This document shows positions 9,790 to 17,632 of a stretch of 64,000 nt of DNA, piece after piece. Made by a program: the position numbers and the translations under genes. Source of the stretch: Nitrospira sp. (GTDB lineage Bacteria > Nitrospirota > Nitrospiria > Nitrospirales > Nitrospiraceae); assembly GCA_024760525.1 (NCBI GenBank), contig CP060499.1, positions 558,001 through 622,000 on the forward strand, read 5' to 3'. The notes under the pieces are model-generated. The model saw nothing but the letters and a program-made list of their open reading frames with translations. It was not told the origin of the DNA and searched no databases. Each line of letters starts with the position of its first letter. Position 1 is the first letter of the stretch.

Positions 9790-9833
9790 CGCGCCCGTCA
9801 TATTCACCGAAGTACAACATCCCTCCAGTCCTC

Positions 9834-9940
9834 ACGACGACAAACCACAACGTCAATGATCAACAGACCACGTTCGGGACAGGTAAGGAGACGTATGACC
9901 TGAACGGTAACCTTGCGACCGTCACCACGACCAATTTTGC
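9834..9940 (+). pseudogene. Orphan Rhs repeat fragment
   Basis: This short stretch encodes TTNHNVNDQQTTFG then YDLNGNLATV, a normal piece of an Rhs YD-repeat array, inside a 65-codon frame (9780-9977). No shell precedes it and no core or toxin follows. It is best read as debris of a displaced Rhs tip or an older Rhs gene. Real expression is unlikely. Confidence 0.65.
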
Positions 9941-10000
9941 AAAGTGTGTCTCGGTCTATCGAACGAGAGGAAGGTGAGAAGGTTCAAGCGCTCGGCTAAC

Positions 10001-10083
10001 GCTTGGTTTGCGGAGGCATGTATTTGATCATCTCGTCGGCAAGCTCTTTGGCGATGTTTTTGAGGCTTGGCACAATGAACATG
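10001..10083 (-). repeat. Displaced copy of the 3' end of the lipoprotein gene at 11022
   Basis: These 83 bases match 11027-11109 with about seven mismatches counted by eye. On the minus strand they correspond to the last codons of the lipoprotein gene 11022-11627. The copy lies just beyond the stop of the nucleotidyltransferase gene, so the two copies bracket the toxin-antitoxin-like pair. Confidence 0.85.
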
Positions 10084-10091
10084 ATGTTAAC

Positions 10092-10640
10092 CTAGGCGAC
10101 AGAATCCAGGAGGGTTCGTACTTCTTGGCCAAGTTCCAATGCATCTCCCAGTACAATAAGCTCGTTCCGATCATTCACGCCCGGCTTTCGCACTGCCACA
10201 ATGTTGTGCGCATCCAACAGATCGATGGGTCCTCCAGCAAAAAGCTTCAAAAGGACAAGCGATTTCCAGTTCACCACCGGCACTGAACAGCCAAGCGTGT
10301 CTAGTCTTTCAATGTTCTTAAAAGCAAGAGCAGCCAGCTTCGATGGCAGTACGATCAGTTGAATCGGCACGTCTTGTCCTTCGGATGTCATGCTCAGGCG
10401 GAAGACGCCTTGTAGCGGGTCATCTATGCCGCCAGGTTCGTATGTGGCTCCTAGGTAAACGGCCAAGGCATGCGGTTCCGAAGTTCCGAGCGCGACGGCC
10501 AGATCGATGTCTTGCGTGGCCCGCGCAACACCCCATGCCGACACGGCGAAGCCACCGATCAACGCATAAGAAGAAAGCAGTCGAGCGCTGTGGGCTTGAT
10601 CTAAACGTTCAACAATCCGGCTTAGGGCTTTGGAGAACAC
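10092..10640 (-). CDS. Nucleotidyltransferase (MNT/AbiEii-like), probable toxin of a two-gene module
   Basis: A 182-residue protein with ALIGGFAVSAWG followed by ATQDIDLAV: the GG and DxD signature of small nucleotidyltransferases (DUF1814/AbiEii-like), which transfer nucleotides to a protein or RNA target. The start overlaps the end of the upstream 60-codon gene by 19 bases, typical of toxin-antitoxin pairs. The DNA lies between two copies of a resident gene's 3' end, suggesting acquisition as a unit. The substrate cannot be read from sequence, and a resistance or housekeeping role is possible. Confidence 0.7.
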   Translation of the reverse strand: MFSKALSRIVERLDQAHSARLLSSYALIGGFAVSAWGVARATQDIDLAVALGTSEPHALAVYLGATYEPGGIDDPLQGVFRLSMTSEGQDVPIQLIVLPSKLAALAFKNIERLDTLGCSVPVVNWKSLVLLKLFAGGPIDLLDAHNIVAVRKPGVNDRNELIVLGDALELGQEVRTLLDSVA

Positions 10641-10804
10641 CGGTTCAATTCGTAGCAGACATCGGAGAGGTGCAATGCGATGGTCAGCCGTTCTTCAGGA
10701 GTCTGAAGCCGAGCGCGTTCGATCTTCTCATCGGACAGCTGTCGACCCAATTTACTCGGTCGCCGTCCATACTGCTTCGAGCTGGTCGAGTACTGAAGCT
10801 TCAT
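10622..10804 (-). CDS. Small partner protein of the nucleotidyltransferase
   Basis: A 60-residue protein immediately upstream of, and overlapping, the nucleotidyltransferase gene. It contains LSDEKIERARLQTPEERL then IALHLSDVC, a helix pair often seen in small proteins encoded before such transferases. A TATACT hexamer at 10817-10812, seven bases before the ATG, could be a -10 element giving a near-leaderless transcript. Antitoxin role is inferred from position and size. Confidence 0.6.
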   Translation of the reverse strand: MKLQYSTSSKQYGRRPSKLGRQLSDEKIERARLQTPEERLTIALHLSDVCYELNRCSPKP

Positions 10805-11021
10805 ATCTCTAAGTATACATGGGTCAGCAGAAACCTAAAAGAATGAAAAGGAACCTCCTACAATTCAGGACGGCCAAACACCCCAAGGGGCAAGCAGGTA
10901 TATCGAGTTGAGAAAACATAGGGATAGGACCGGCTTGCTCATCACCATGGTTCATCCACTGCGGACCAAGGTGTTCGAGATCTACGGACACATCCGAGAG
11001 GGGAGAGGAGAGGGGCTGTAA

Positions 11022-11627
11022 TCAGCGCTTGGTCTGCGGAGGCATGTATTTGATCATCTCGTCGGCGAGCTCTTTGGCGATGTCTTTGAGGCTCGGCTTG
11101 ATGAACATGTAGCTGTTGGACCGTTCATGGCGGGCTTTCCAGACCGTCGTCCCGGTCGCCGCATCGATCAGCCGCAGGCTTAGCCCGACTCGCCCGACGT
11201 TATCTCCTTCCTTCCGCACGTATTCCCACGAATTGACCCGGACCACCAGGAAGGAATCGACGTTGAGCGCTTTGCCGAGCTTGATGGCCGAATCCTTATC
11301 GGATTGACCGGTCATCTCGAGGCGGGAGAAATAAAACACGAGTGAATCGAACGCCTCTTTTGAGGCCTGAAAAATATCCGTCACATTTTCGGGCGAGATG
11401 ACCTTCTCGATGGTTCCCTGCCGATTGAGCGCTCCGGCCAAGACATCCTGAATATCCTCGCGGGCGCTGTCGTATTGGCTCGCCATCGGCGGCAACACGG
11501 CGATGCTCTGCGGTCGAAAGACTCTGGCGCCGGGGCCTTCCCACACTTCCTGCAAGCCGCCACAACCTGCAAGCACCAAGGCCAGAGCCATTACAGATGC
11601 CAGACGGACACATGTTCGAGACAACAT
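11022..11627 (-). CDS. Outer-membrane lipoprotein, LpoB/CsgG-like fold
   Basis: A 201-residue protein with a signal ending in the lipobox LAGC (Cys about residue 22). The mature part contains IAVLPPMA near residue 42 and VGLSLRLIDAATGTTVWKA, the hallmark of DUF799/CsgG/LpoB-type lipoproteins: a predicted nucleotide-binding-like alpha/beta fold used by envelope assembly factors. It lies 15 bases after the TraF-like gene and is probably cotranscribed with it. Its 3' end is duplicated at 10001-10083. The exact role is unknown. Confidence 0.72.
   Translation of the reverse strand: MLSRTCVRLASVMALALVLAGCGGLQEVWEGPGARVFRPQSIAVLPPMASQYDSAREDIQDVLAGALNRQGTIEKVISPENVTDIFQASKEAFDSLVFYFSRLEMTGQSDKDSAIKLGKALNVDSFLVVRVNSWEYVRKEGDNVGRVGLSLRLIDAATGTTVWKARHERSNSYMFIKPSLKDIAKELADEMIKYMPPQTKR
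11027..11109 (-). repeat. Resident copy of the direct repeat (3' end of the lipoprotein gene)
   Basis: The in-gene partner of 10001-10083, in the same orientation. The resident gene remains intact while the displaced copy lies 0.94 kb away beyond the nucleotidyltransferase pair, the geometry left when DNA integrates at the 3' end of a gene. Confidence 0.85.
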
Positions 11628-11642
11628 TGGTTTAGTATACCA

Positions 11643-12785
11643 TTAGAATGTGAATGAAACAGAGGCGGAAACTAGGGCGCCCTTTTCACGGAAGTCGTAC
11701 CCACCTCCGGCGTCCGCCCGGAATGAGAACCATCGCACCCCTAGTCCCGCTGTAGGAACGAAGGGCGTGGATGCATCCTGCATGTTCTTGAACGTGCCGA
11801 TTCTAAATGACAGAAACTCGGACAAGATCGTTTGTTCGAGCCCCAAGCTCAAAAGCTGGCTTTTTACTCCCGGGACGAACGTCTTATTCGAAGTCGCATC
11901 CACATCGGCCGTCAATGTCAGCGTGGAATACGGATTGATCGCGACACCGGCGCGAACCTGTGGTTCCAATTTTAATTCCCCGCCCTCTGCGGCATCGAAG
12001 GTCGGTTTGTTGATGTCCTTCGCGACGATCCCAAACCTGATCCACGAGGATGGGCGATAGATGGCTCCGATGTCAATTCCGTAGGTCGTTGAGATGTTCG
12101 GTTTGCCGAAGTGATCGGTTGTGCTGACACCGCTTCCGCCTTGAAGGTCGGTCGAACCACGGTACGCGGCGCCTTGGATCACCTTTACGGTCATCCCGAT
12201 TGAAAAGGTCTTGTCGGAAAAGGCATAGGCATAGGAAAAGGCCAGCTGTCTGGCTTCGAGCCCGCGAAGCGCCATCTGGCCCGCCACGGTGATGGGCGCG
12301 CCGGGCCCCGGTTGGGTCGCCTGGACCGGTGTCGAGACAAATCCGCCACCGGTTGCGACGTCGGACACGTTGAATCCGAACGCATGTTCGCCTAGGTGTC
12401 CCTTCACATAAAGTCCGGCGGACCCATTGACGGAGATCGCCGCACCTGACCGGTTGATGCGATCGGCAATGCTCTGAGCCCTCGACAAATTACCCGGCGT
12501 GGTATCGCCGGTATTGAAGTTCTCCAGATCATGAAGCGCATCGCCCAGGCCGAGCCGATCGAATGCCATCCCTCCCCCCTGGACACGGATATCTACGGTT
12601 TGGGTCATCGCCAGCCCGGCGGGGTTCCAATACGTCGCGAGCGCATTCGTCGTGACGGCGACGCCGGCTCCTCCCATGCCCATGGCGCGAGGCCCCGAGA
12701 TGACAAACTCCGCTGCCGATACATGGGACGGCAAGGCAGCGACGATCAGCAAAACGGCGATGCGAAGGGAGGGTAAGTGCCCCAT
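11643..12785 (-). CDS. TraF-like outer-membrane beta-barrel protein
   Basis: A 380-residue protein. ATG 12785 is preceded by GAGG and followed at once by a signal peptide ending HVSA; the longer frame from 12836 would bury that signal. The mature N-terminus GPRAMGMGGAGVAV then ATYWNPAGLA is typical of TraF_2/FadL/PorV-like barrels. Alternating hydrophobic strands run to the C-terminal SASVSFTF, a terminal aromatic outer-membrane sorting signal. It leads a two-gene unit with the lipoprotein downstream. Annotators often call this family conjugal transfer TraF, but no conjugation genes are present. Confidence 0.75.
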   Translation of the reverse strand: MGHLPSLRIAVLLIVAALPSHVSAAEFVISGPRAMGMGGAGVAVTTNALATYWNPAGLAMTQTVDIRVQGGGMAFDRLGLGDALHDLENFNTGDTTPGNLSRAQSIADRINRSGAAISVNGSAGLYVKGHLGEHAFGFNVSDVATGGGFVSTPVQATQPGPGAPITVAGQMALRGLEARQLAFSYAYAFSDKTFSIGMTVKVIQGAAYRGSTDLQGGSGVSTTDHFGKPNISTTYGIDIGAIYRPSSWIRFGIVAKDINKPTFDAAEGGELKLEPQVRAGVAINPYSTLTLTADVDATSNKTFVPGVKSQLLSLGLEQTILSEFLSFRIGTFKNMQDASTPFVPTAGLGVRWFSFRADAGGGYDFREKGALVSASVSFTF

Positions 12786-12963
12786 ATCGTGTCCTCGCGC
12801 GAATGCGCAACCATGCGAGTCTAGAGAAGGAATCATTGTTCGTCAAGGATTCGCATGGTCTATCCGACGAGGTTGTGCGCGATGAAAACACGGAACGCAT
12901 GTTCAAAAACTTCCGGAATCGAGACGGTGGGAGACGGAGCCGCACTCTCGGTCTATGAAGAAG

Positions 12964-13626
12964 TCAGACGATTTGTCCGTCCTGCATGTGGATGATCCGG
13001 TCGGACTGGGCGGAGAGTTTATCGTTATGTGTCACGATCACGAACGTGGTTCCGCGTGTTGTTTTCAAGTTGCGCATCAACTCGAACAGGCCTTCCCCGC
13101 TGTGTGTGTCAAGGTTGCCGGTCGGTTCATCGGCCAGGACCAAGTCCGGATTCTGCATCAGCGCGCGTGCCATGGCGACCCGTTGCTGTTCCCCTCCGGA
13201 GAGTTCTCCCGGTTTATGATGAAGGCGATGTCCCAATCCGACTTCCGTGAGGAGGGTCGTGGCGTCGGCTTTGACGGAGGTAGGTTCCCGGCGTTGGACG
13301 AGCGCCGGCATGCAGGCATTTTCCAACGCGGTGAACTCGGCGAGCAGGTGATGAAACTGAAACACAAACCCTATCCGCCGATTGCGGAATTCAGCCTGTT
13401 GCGCGTCCGTCATTCGGAACAGGTCCTGTCCATCGAATGTGACGGTTCCGCTGCTCGGTTTGTCGAGGGTCCCGATAATGTGCAGGAGTGTGCTCTTGCC
13501 GGCTCCAGAGGCTCCGACAATGGCCACCAATTCGCCGCGCTGAATCTCAAGATTGATCCCCTTGAGGACGGGCAGTTCGTAGGATCCCATCGAGAAGGAC
13601 TTATTAAGATTGACGACTTTAATCAT
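12964..13626 (-). CDS. lolD: Lipoprotein-releasing ABC transporter ATP-binding protein
   Basis: A 221-residue ABC ATPase. It shows Walker A GASGAGKST, signature LSGGEQQRVAMARAL, Walker B LVLADEPTGNLD and a switch His in VIVTHND. Together with the adjacent LolC/E-type permease it should extract lipoproteins from the inner membrane for outer-membrane delivery. ATG 13626 starts the protein at MIKVVNLNKSF, the usual length; an ATG at 13671 is a possible longer start, and neither has a clear ribosome-binding site. Last gene of the lnt-prfB-lysS-lolC-lolD run. Confidence 0.9.
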   Translation of the reverse strand: MIKVVNLNKSFSMGSYELPVLKGINLEIQRGELVAIVGASGAGKSTLLHIIGTLDKPSSGTVTFDGQDLFRMTDAQQAEFRNRRIGFVFQFHHLLAEFTALENACMPALVQRREPTSVKADATTLLTEVGLGHRLHHKPGELSGGEQQRVAMARALMQNPDLVLADEPTGNLDTHSGEGLFELMRNLKTTRGTTFVIVTHNDKLSAQSDRIIHMQDGQIV

Positions 13627-13687
13627 AGGACAATCGTCGAGAGTTTCGCGCTCTGTCACCGTCGGCGCCATGCGTGACGGACGACGT

Positions 13688-14965
13688 TCATTCGTAACGC
13701 AGCGCGGCGACCGGCTCGAGCTTGGCGGCCTGATTGGCCGGGTAGACGGTCGCCACAAAACTGATCAGGATGGCGGAACCGGCCACGAGTAACACATCTT
13801 CGGCCAGCACGTGAACCGGAATCGTCGAGATGTAGTACACGGTCGGATCGAACGTCCAAAACGTTTGAATCAGCCAGAGAAACGCATAGCCCAAGGGAAT
13901 CCCGATGCCGGTCCCGGCAAATCCGATGATCAACCCGTTCAGCATGAAAATGCGTCGGATGCTGCGCTTCGTCGCGCCCATCGCCTTGAGAATCGCGATC
14001 TCCTTCTGCTTCTCCGTGACGATCATCGTGAGAGTGCTGACAATGTTGAACGAGGCCACGATCGTGATCAGGACGAGAAGCAGAAACATCATCGTCTTCT
14101 CCAGCTTCAGCGCCGAGAAGAGGTTGCGGTTCATCTGCATCCAATCTCTGGCCCCGTGACTGAATCCCAGCTCCTGCTCGATACTGCGGGCGATCTCCCC
14201 GGCGCGGAACACATCCGTCACCTTGACTTCGATCCCCGACACGCCCGCTTCCATGCTGAAAAACTTCTGCGCCTCGCCGAGTTCGATATACGCCAGCGAG
14301 GAGTCGTATTCGTACATCCCGGAGTGGAACAGGGCCACCACGGCGAACGTTCGGATTTTTGGCACCATGCCCATCGCGCTGACCGGGCCGACGGGAGAAA
14401 CCACATTGACCGTATCGCCGACGAATACGCCCAGCCTGAGCGCCAGTTCTTTGCCGAGAATAATACCCGGCTTTTCGACGACCCGTGGAGTGCCTTGGGG
14501 ATCATCGATCGGAGCCTGGGTGACTTTCACCGGTGTGAGCAGATCGAACAGGTGTCCGGTCGTGATGTTCTTCGAGAGCTCGGTGACGTTGGCTTCCCGT
14601 TTCGGATCGATGCCCCGAAGGACGATTCCCTGCACACCGGATTGAGTGGTCAGGAGCACTTGGCGAAGCACAAAGGGCGTGGCCGCCACCACGTCGGGCA
14701 CCGGCCGAATCTTGTCGATCAGGTGATCGTAGTCGGTCATATTCTCTTTCATGCGCTCTTGGACGATGATGTGAGCGGTCGTGCCGAGAATCTTGCTCTG
14801 AATATCCTCCCGGAAGCCGGTCATGATGCCGACCGTACCGATCAGCGCCGCCACACCCAGCGTGATGCCGGCGATCGACACGAAGGTGTTCAGCGAGATC
14901 GTCCGGTTGCGGCGCTTCGCGCGCAAGTAACGGAGTCCGACGAAGATTTCATAGGGGAGCGCCAC
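13688..14965 (-). CDS. lolC: Lipoprotein-releasing ABC transporter permease (LolC/LolE family)
   Basis: A 425-residue protein with one N-terminal membrane segment after YEIFVGLRYLRAKRRNR, a large periplasmic domain and three C-terminal membrane segments. The segment MGATKRSIRRIFMLNG is the coupling region typical of LolC/E (MacB-like FtsX family). The GTG start shares one base with the lysS stop (TAGTG), so the two are translationally coupled. A single permease gene with lolD suggests a LolF-like homodimer or a partner elsewhere. Confidence 0.88.
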   Translation of the reverse strand: MALPYEIFVGLRYLRAKRRNRTISLNTFVSIAGITLGVAALIGTVGIMTGFREDIQSKILGTTAHIIVQERMKENMTDYDHLIDKIRPVPDVVAATPFVLRQVLLTTQSGVQGIVLRGIDPKREANVTELSKNITTGHLFDLLTPVKVTQAPIDDPQGTPRVVEKPGIILGKELALRLGVFVGDTVNVVSPVGPVSAMGMVPKIRTFAVVALFHSGMYEYDSSLAYIELGEAQKFFSMEAGVSGIEVKVTDVFRAGEIARSIEQELGFSHGARDWMQMNRNLFSALKLEKTMMFLLLVLITIVASFNIVSTLTMIVTEKQKEIAILKAMGATKRSIRRIFMLNGLIIGFAGTGIGIPLGYAFLWLIQTFWTFDPTVYYISTIPVHVLAEDVLLVAGSAILISFVATVYPANQAAKLEPVAALRYE

Positions 14966-16446
14966 TATTTCTCCGGCCGGAGCTGGGGGAAGAGGACCAC
15001 ATCCCGGATGGAAGCTTGATCCGTGAACAACATGATCAATCGGTCGATCCCGATTCCTTCTCCGGCGGTAGGCGGCATCCCGAACTCGAGGGCGCGAAGG
15101 AAGTCTTCGTCGACGAGATGGGCTTCTTCATCGCCCGCCTCATGCTGTGCAGCCTGGCCTTCGAACCGTTCGCGTTGATCCAGCGGATCATTCAGCTCGG
15201 AAAAGGCATTCGCGATTTCCCGCCCGGCGATGTAGAGCTCGAAGCGGTCCGTCAAGGTCGGGTCAGAATCTTTCCGTCGCGCGAGCGGAGAGATTTCGAT
15301 CGGATAGTCCGTGATAAAGGTCGGCTGTTGGAGGTTGGGCTCGACGGTCTCTTCGAAGATTTCATTCACAATGGTGAACAGGGACGCCTTGGGGTCCACC
15401 GGCACATGCAGCCGCTTAGCCGCTGCCAGTGCCTGTTCACGATCCCGCAGCGCCGAGGGATCGAGGCCGTTCACCTCGAGAATGGCTTGATGATAGGACC
15501 ATCGCCGCCAAGGGGGGGTGAGTACAATCTCTTTCCCTTGGTATTGCATGACGGTGTCGCCCAAGATCTCTTGAGCCAAGCTCGAGATCAGTTCTTCCGT
15601 GAGCGCGATCAAGTCTTGATAGTCCGCGTACGACACGTAGAACTCCAGCATCGTGAATTCGGGATTATGTATGGTCGAGATGCCTTCGTTCCGGAAGTTT
15701 CGGTTGATCTCGAACACGCGTGGAAACCCGCCGACGATCAGGCGTTTCAAATACAGCTCCGGCGCGATACGCAAGTAGAGATTCACGCCGAGCGCATTAT
15801 GGTGCGTGACGAACGGCTTGGCGGCCGCGCCACCGGGAATCGGATGCATCATCGGAGTCTCGACCTCGAGAAATCCTCGTTCAATGAGAAACGCTCGGAT
15901 ACCGGCGATGATACGGCTCCTGGTCGAAAAGATCTGGTGAACCTGGGGATTGGCGATCAGATCGACGTAGCGCTGCCGATACCGTGTTTCGACATCCGTC
16001 AAGCCGTGCCACTTTTCCGGGAGCGGCCGGAGGGCTTTGCTGAGAAACGTCAGGCTGTGAACCTCGACCGTGAATTCATTCGTCTTCGTGCGAAACAGTC
16101 TTCCCGTGACGCCGATCCAGTCGCCGAGATCGAGCTGTTCGACGACCGTATACGCTTGCTCCGAAAGGAGATCTTTCTTGAGGTAGACTTGGAGGCGGTC
16201 GGAACCATCCTGTAAGACCGCAAACCCGGCCTTCCCGAAACGCCGCAATGCGACGATCCGTCCCGCAAAAGTACAAGAGATCTTTTCCTGCTCCAACGTC
16301 TCCTTGGTCTTTTCACCGTGCACCCTGAGCAAGGCGCCTGCACGGTCCTTGACCTCGAAACGGCTGCCGTAGGGTGCGACACCGGCCTCTCGCAGGAGTT
16401 CGAGTTTCTTGATCCGCTGTTGCCGCTGTTCGTTCAGTTCGTCCAT
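14965..16446 (-). CDS. lysS: Lysyl-tRNA synthetase, class II
   Basis: A 493-residue protein of normal family length. An N-terminal OB-fold anticodon-binding domain (to about residue 150) precedes the class II catalytic core. Motif 2 appears as FRNEGISTIHNPEFTMLE and motif 3 as GEGIGIDRLIMLFT. It charges tRNA-Lys in the cytoplasm. It lies 18 bases after prfB and overlaps lolC by one base, in a stable translation/envelope operon. Confidence 0.97.
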   Translation of the reverse strand: MDELNEQRQQRIKKLELLREAGVAPYGSRFEVKDRAGALLRVHGEKTKETLEQEKISCTFAGRIVALRRFGKAGFAVLQDGSDRLQVYLKKDLLSEQAYTVVEQLDLGDWIGVTGRLFRTKTNEFTVEVHSLTFLSKALRPLPEKWHGLTDVETRYRQRYVDLIANPQVHQIFSTRSRIIAGIRAFLIERGFLEVETPMMHPIPGGAAAKPFVTHHNALGVNLYLRIAPELYLKRLIVGGFPRVFEINRNFRNEGISTIHNPEFTMLEFYVSYADYQDLIALTEELISSLAQEILGDTVMQYQGKEIVLTPPWRRWSYHQAILEVNGLDPSALRDREQALAAAKRLHVPVDPKASLFTIVNEIFEETVEPNLQQPTFITDYPIEISPLARRKDSDPTLTDRFELYIAGREIANAFSELNDPLDQRERFEGQAAQHEAGDEEAHLVDEDFLRALEFGMPPTAGEGIGIDRLIMLFTDQASIRDVVLFPQLRPEK

Positions 16447-16464
16447 GGCGTCGTCACAGGGTTG

Positions 16465-17611
16465 CTAGAGATCATCCTCGGGACCACCCACCGGGGCAAG
16501 TTGATCGCTTCCTTTCCCGAGCTTCTTCTTCAAATAGGCCTCGATGAATCCGTCGAGGTCGCCGTCCATGACGGACGACACATTGCCGCTCTGATGCCCT
16601 GTCCGGTGATCCTTGACCATCTGGTAGGGCTGGAACACATACGAACGGATTTGGCTTCCCCACGCGATGTCTTTCTTTTCGCCGACGATCGCGTTGAACT
16701 CCGCCTCTTTTTTCTTTTGTTCCAATTCGAAGAGGCGCGATTTCAAGATCTTCATCGCGCCGTTTCGATTTTGGAGCTGAGAGCGCTCATTCTGGCATTG
16801 AACGACGATGCCGGACGGCAAGTGGGTAATCCGAATCGCCGTTTCCACCTTGTTGACGTTCTGTCCCCCGGCTCCTCCCGAGCGAAAGGTATCGATCCGG
16901 AGATCCTTCTCTTCGACCACGACATCGATGTCTTCACTCAGCTCCGGATACACGAAGACGGACGCGAATGAGGTGTGCCGCCGCTTGTTGGAGTCGAACG
17001 GGGAAATGCGCACCAAGCGATGGACCCCGGCTTCAGCCTTCAGGTACCCATAAGCATAGGGTCCCGTGATCGAGACGGTCACACTCTTGATGCCGGCCTC
17101 GTCGCCGGGCAATAGGTCCAACGTTTCCACCTTGAACTTCTTGTGTTCCGCCCACCGCACATACATGCGGAGGAGCATCTGCGCCCAATCCTGGGATTCC
17201 GTGCCGCCGGCGCCGGGGTGAATCGCCACGATGGCATTATTGGGGTCCAGTTCGCCTGATAGAAGAAGCTCGACACGCAGCGTGGCCAGGCGCGGTTCCA
17301 ATTGTCTCAATTCAACGACAAGTTCGGTCTCCAAGCTCACGTCGCCGCTCTCATGGGCGAGTTCCATCAGAGCCCCTAAATCGCCCATTTTGGCCTCGAT
17401 GTCTTGCCACTGTTGAAGTTCACGCTCGATGGTCGCCTTTTTTCGGCTGACCACCGCGGCGGCGCGGGCGTTGCTCCAGAAATCGGGCTGGCCCATTTGT
17501 GCTTCAAGTTCTTGCAGGTCGGCGGTCATATGAGCGAAGTCAAAGATGCCCCCGTAATTCAGAGACCTGTTCAGAAAGGGCGCGCAGACGAACTTCCACG
17601 TCTTCCAACAT
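16465..17611 (-). CDS. prfB: Peptide chain release factor 2, made by programmed +1 frameshift
   Basis: The main frame from 17529 carries RF2 landmarks: GAGGTESQDWAQML, the GGQ loop SGGAGGQNVNKVET and QCQNERSQ. The true start is ATG 17611, with GGAGG upstream (17626-17620 region). It opens a 23-codon frame ending LRGHL then TGA at 17542-17540. The CTT TGA C slip site follows a GGGGG internal Shine-Dalgarno-like run, so a +1 shift at CTT continues as DFAHMTADLQ. The product is about 381 residues. RF2 reads UGA and UAA stops, so low RF2 promotes its own frameshift: classic autoregulation. It lies 21 bases after lnt. Confidence 0.95.
17539..17557 (-). promoter_or_regulatory. prfB programmed frameshift site
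   Basis: On the minus strand a G-rich internal Shine-Dalgarno-like element (17553-17549) is followed three bases later by the CTT slippery codon (17545-17543), TGA (17542-17540) and C. This matches the conserved arrangement in bacterial RF2 genes. Both flanking frames encode RF2-like sequence, which proves the shift is needed. Confidence 0.93.
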
Positions 17612-17632
17612 ACCGTGATCCTCCTTCTTCGG

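Noticed and set aside
10900..11021. 24-codon frame ending EIYGHIREGRGEGL
   Set aside because: Too short to support, no start site, and lies in the spacer between the repeats.
12955..13677. 240-codon plus-strand frame opposite lolD
   Set aside because: Shadow of an ABC ATPase with all motifs on the minus strand.
13811..15019. 402-codon plus-strand frame opposite the LolC gene
   Set aside because: Composition is His/Arg/Asp-rich without hydrophobic or domain pattern, and LolC has correct motifs and coupling to lysS.
15016..16215. 399-codon plus-strand frame opposite lysS
   Set aside because: lysS is unmistakable on the other strand; the opposite frame lacks motifs and is a high-GC shadow.
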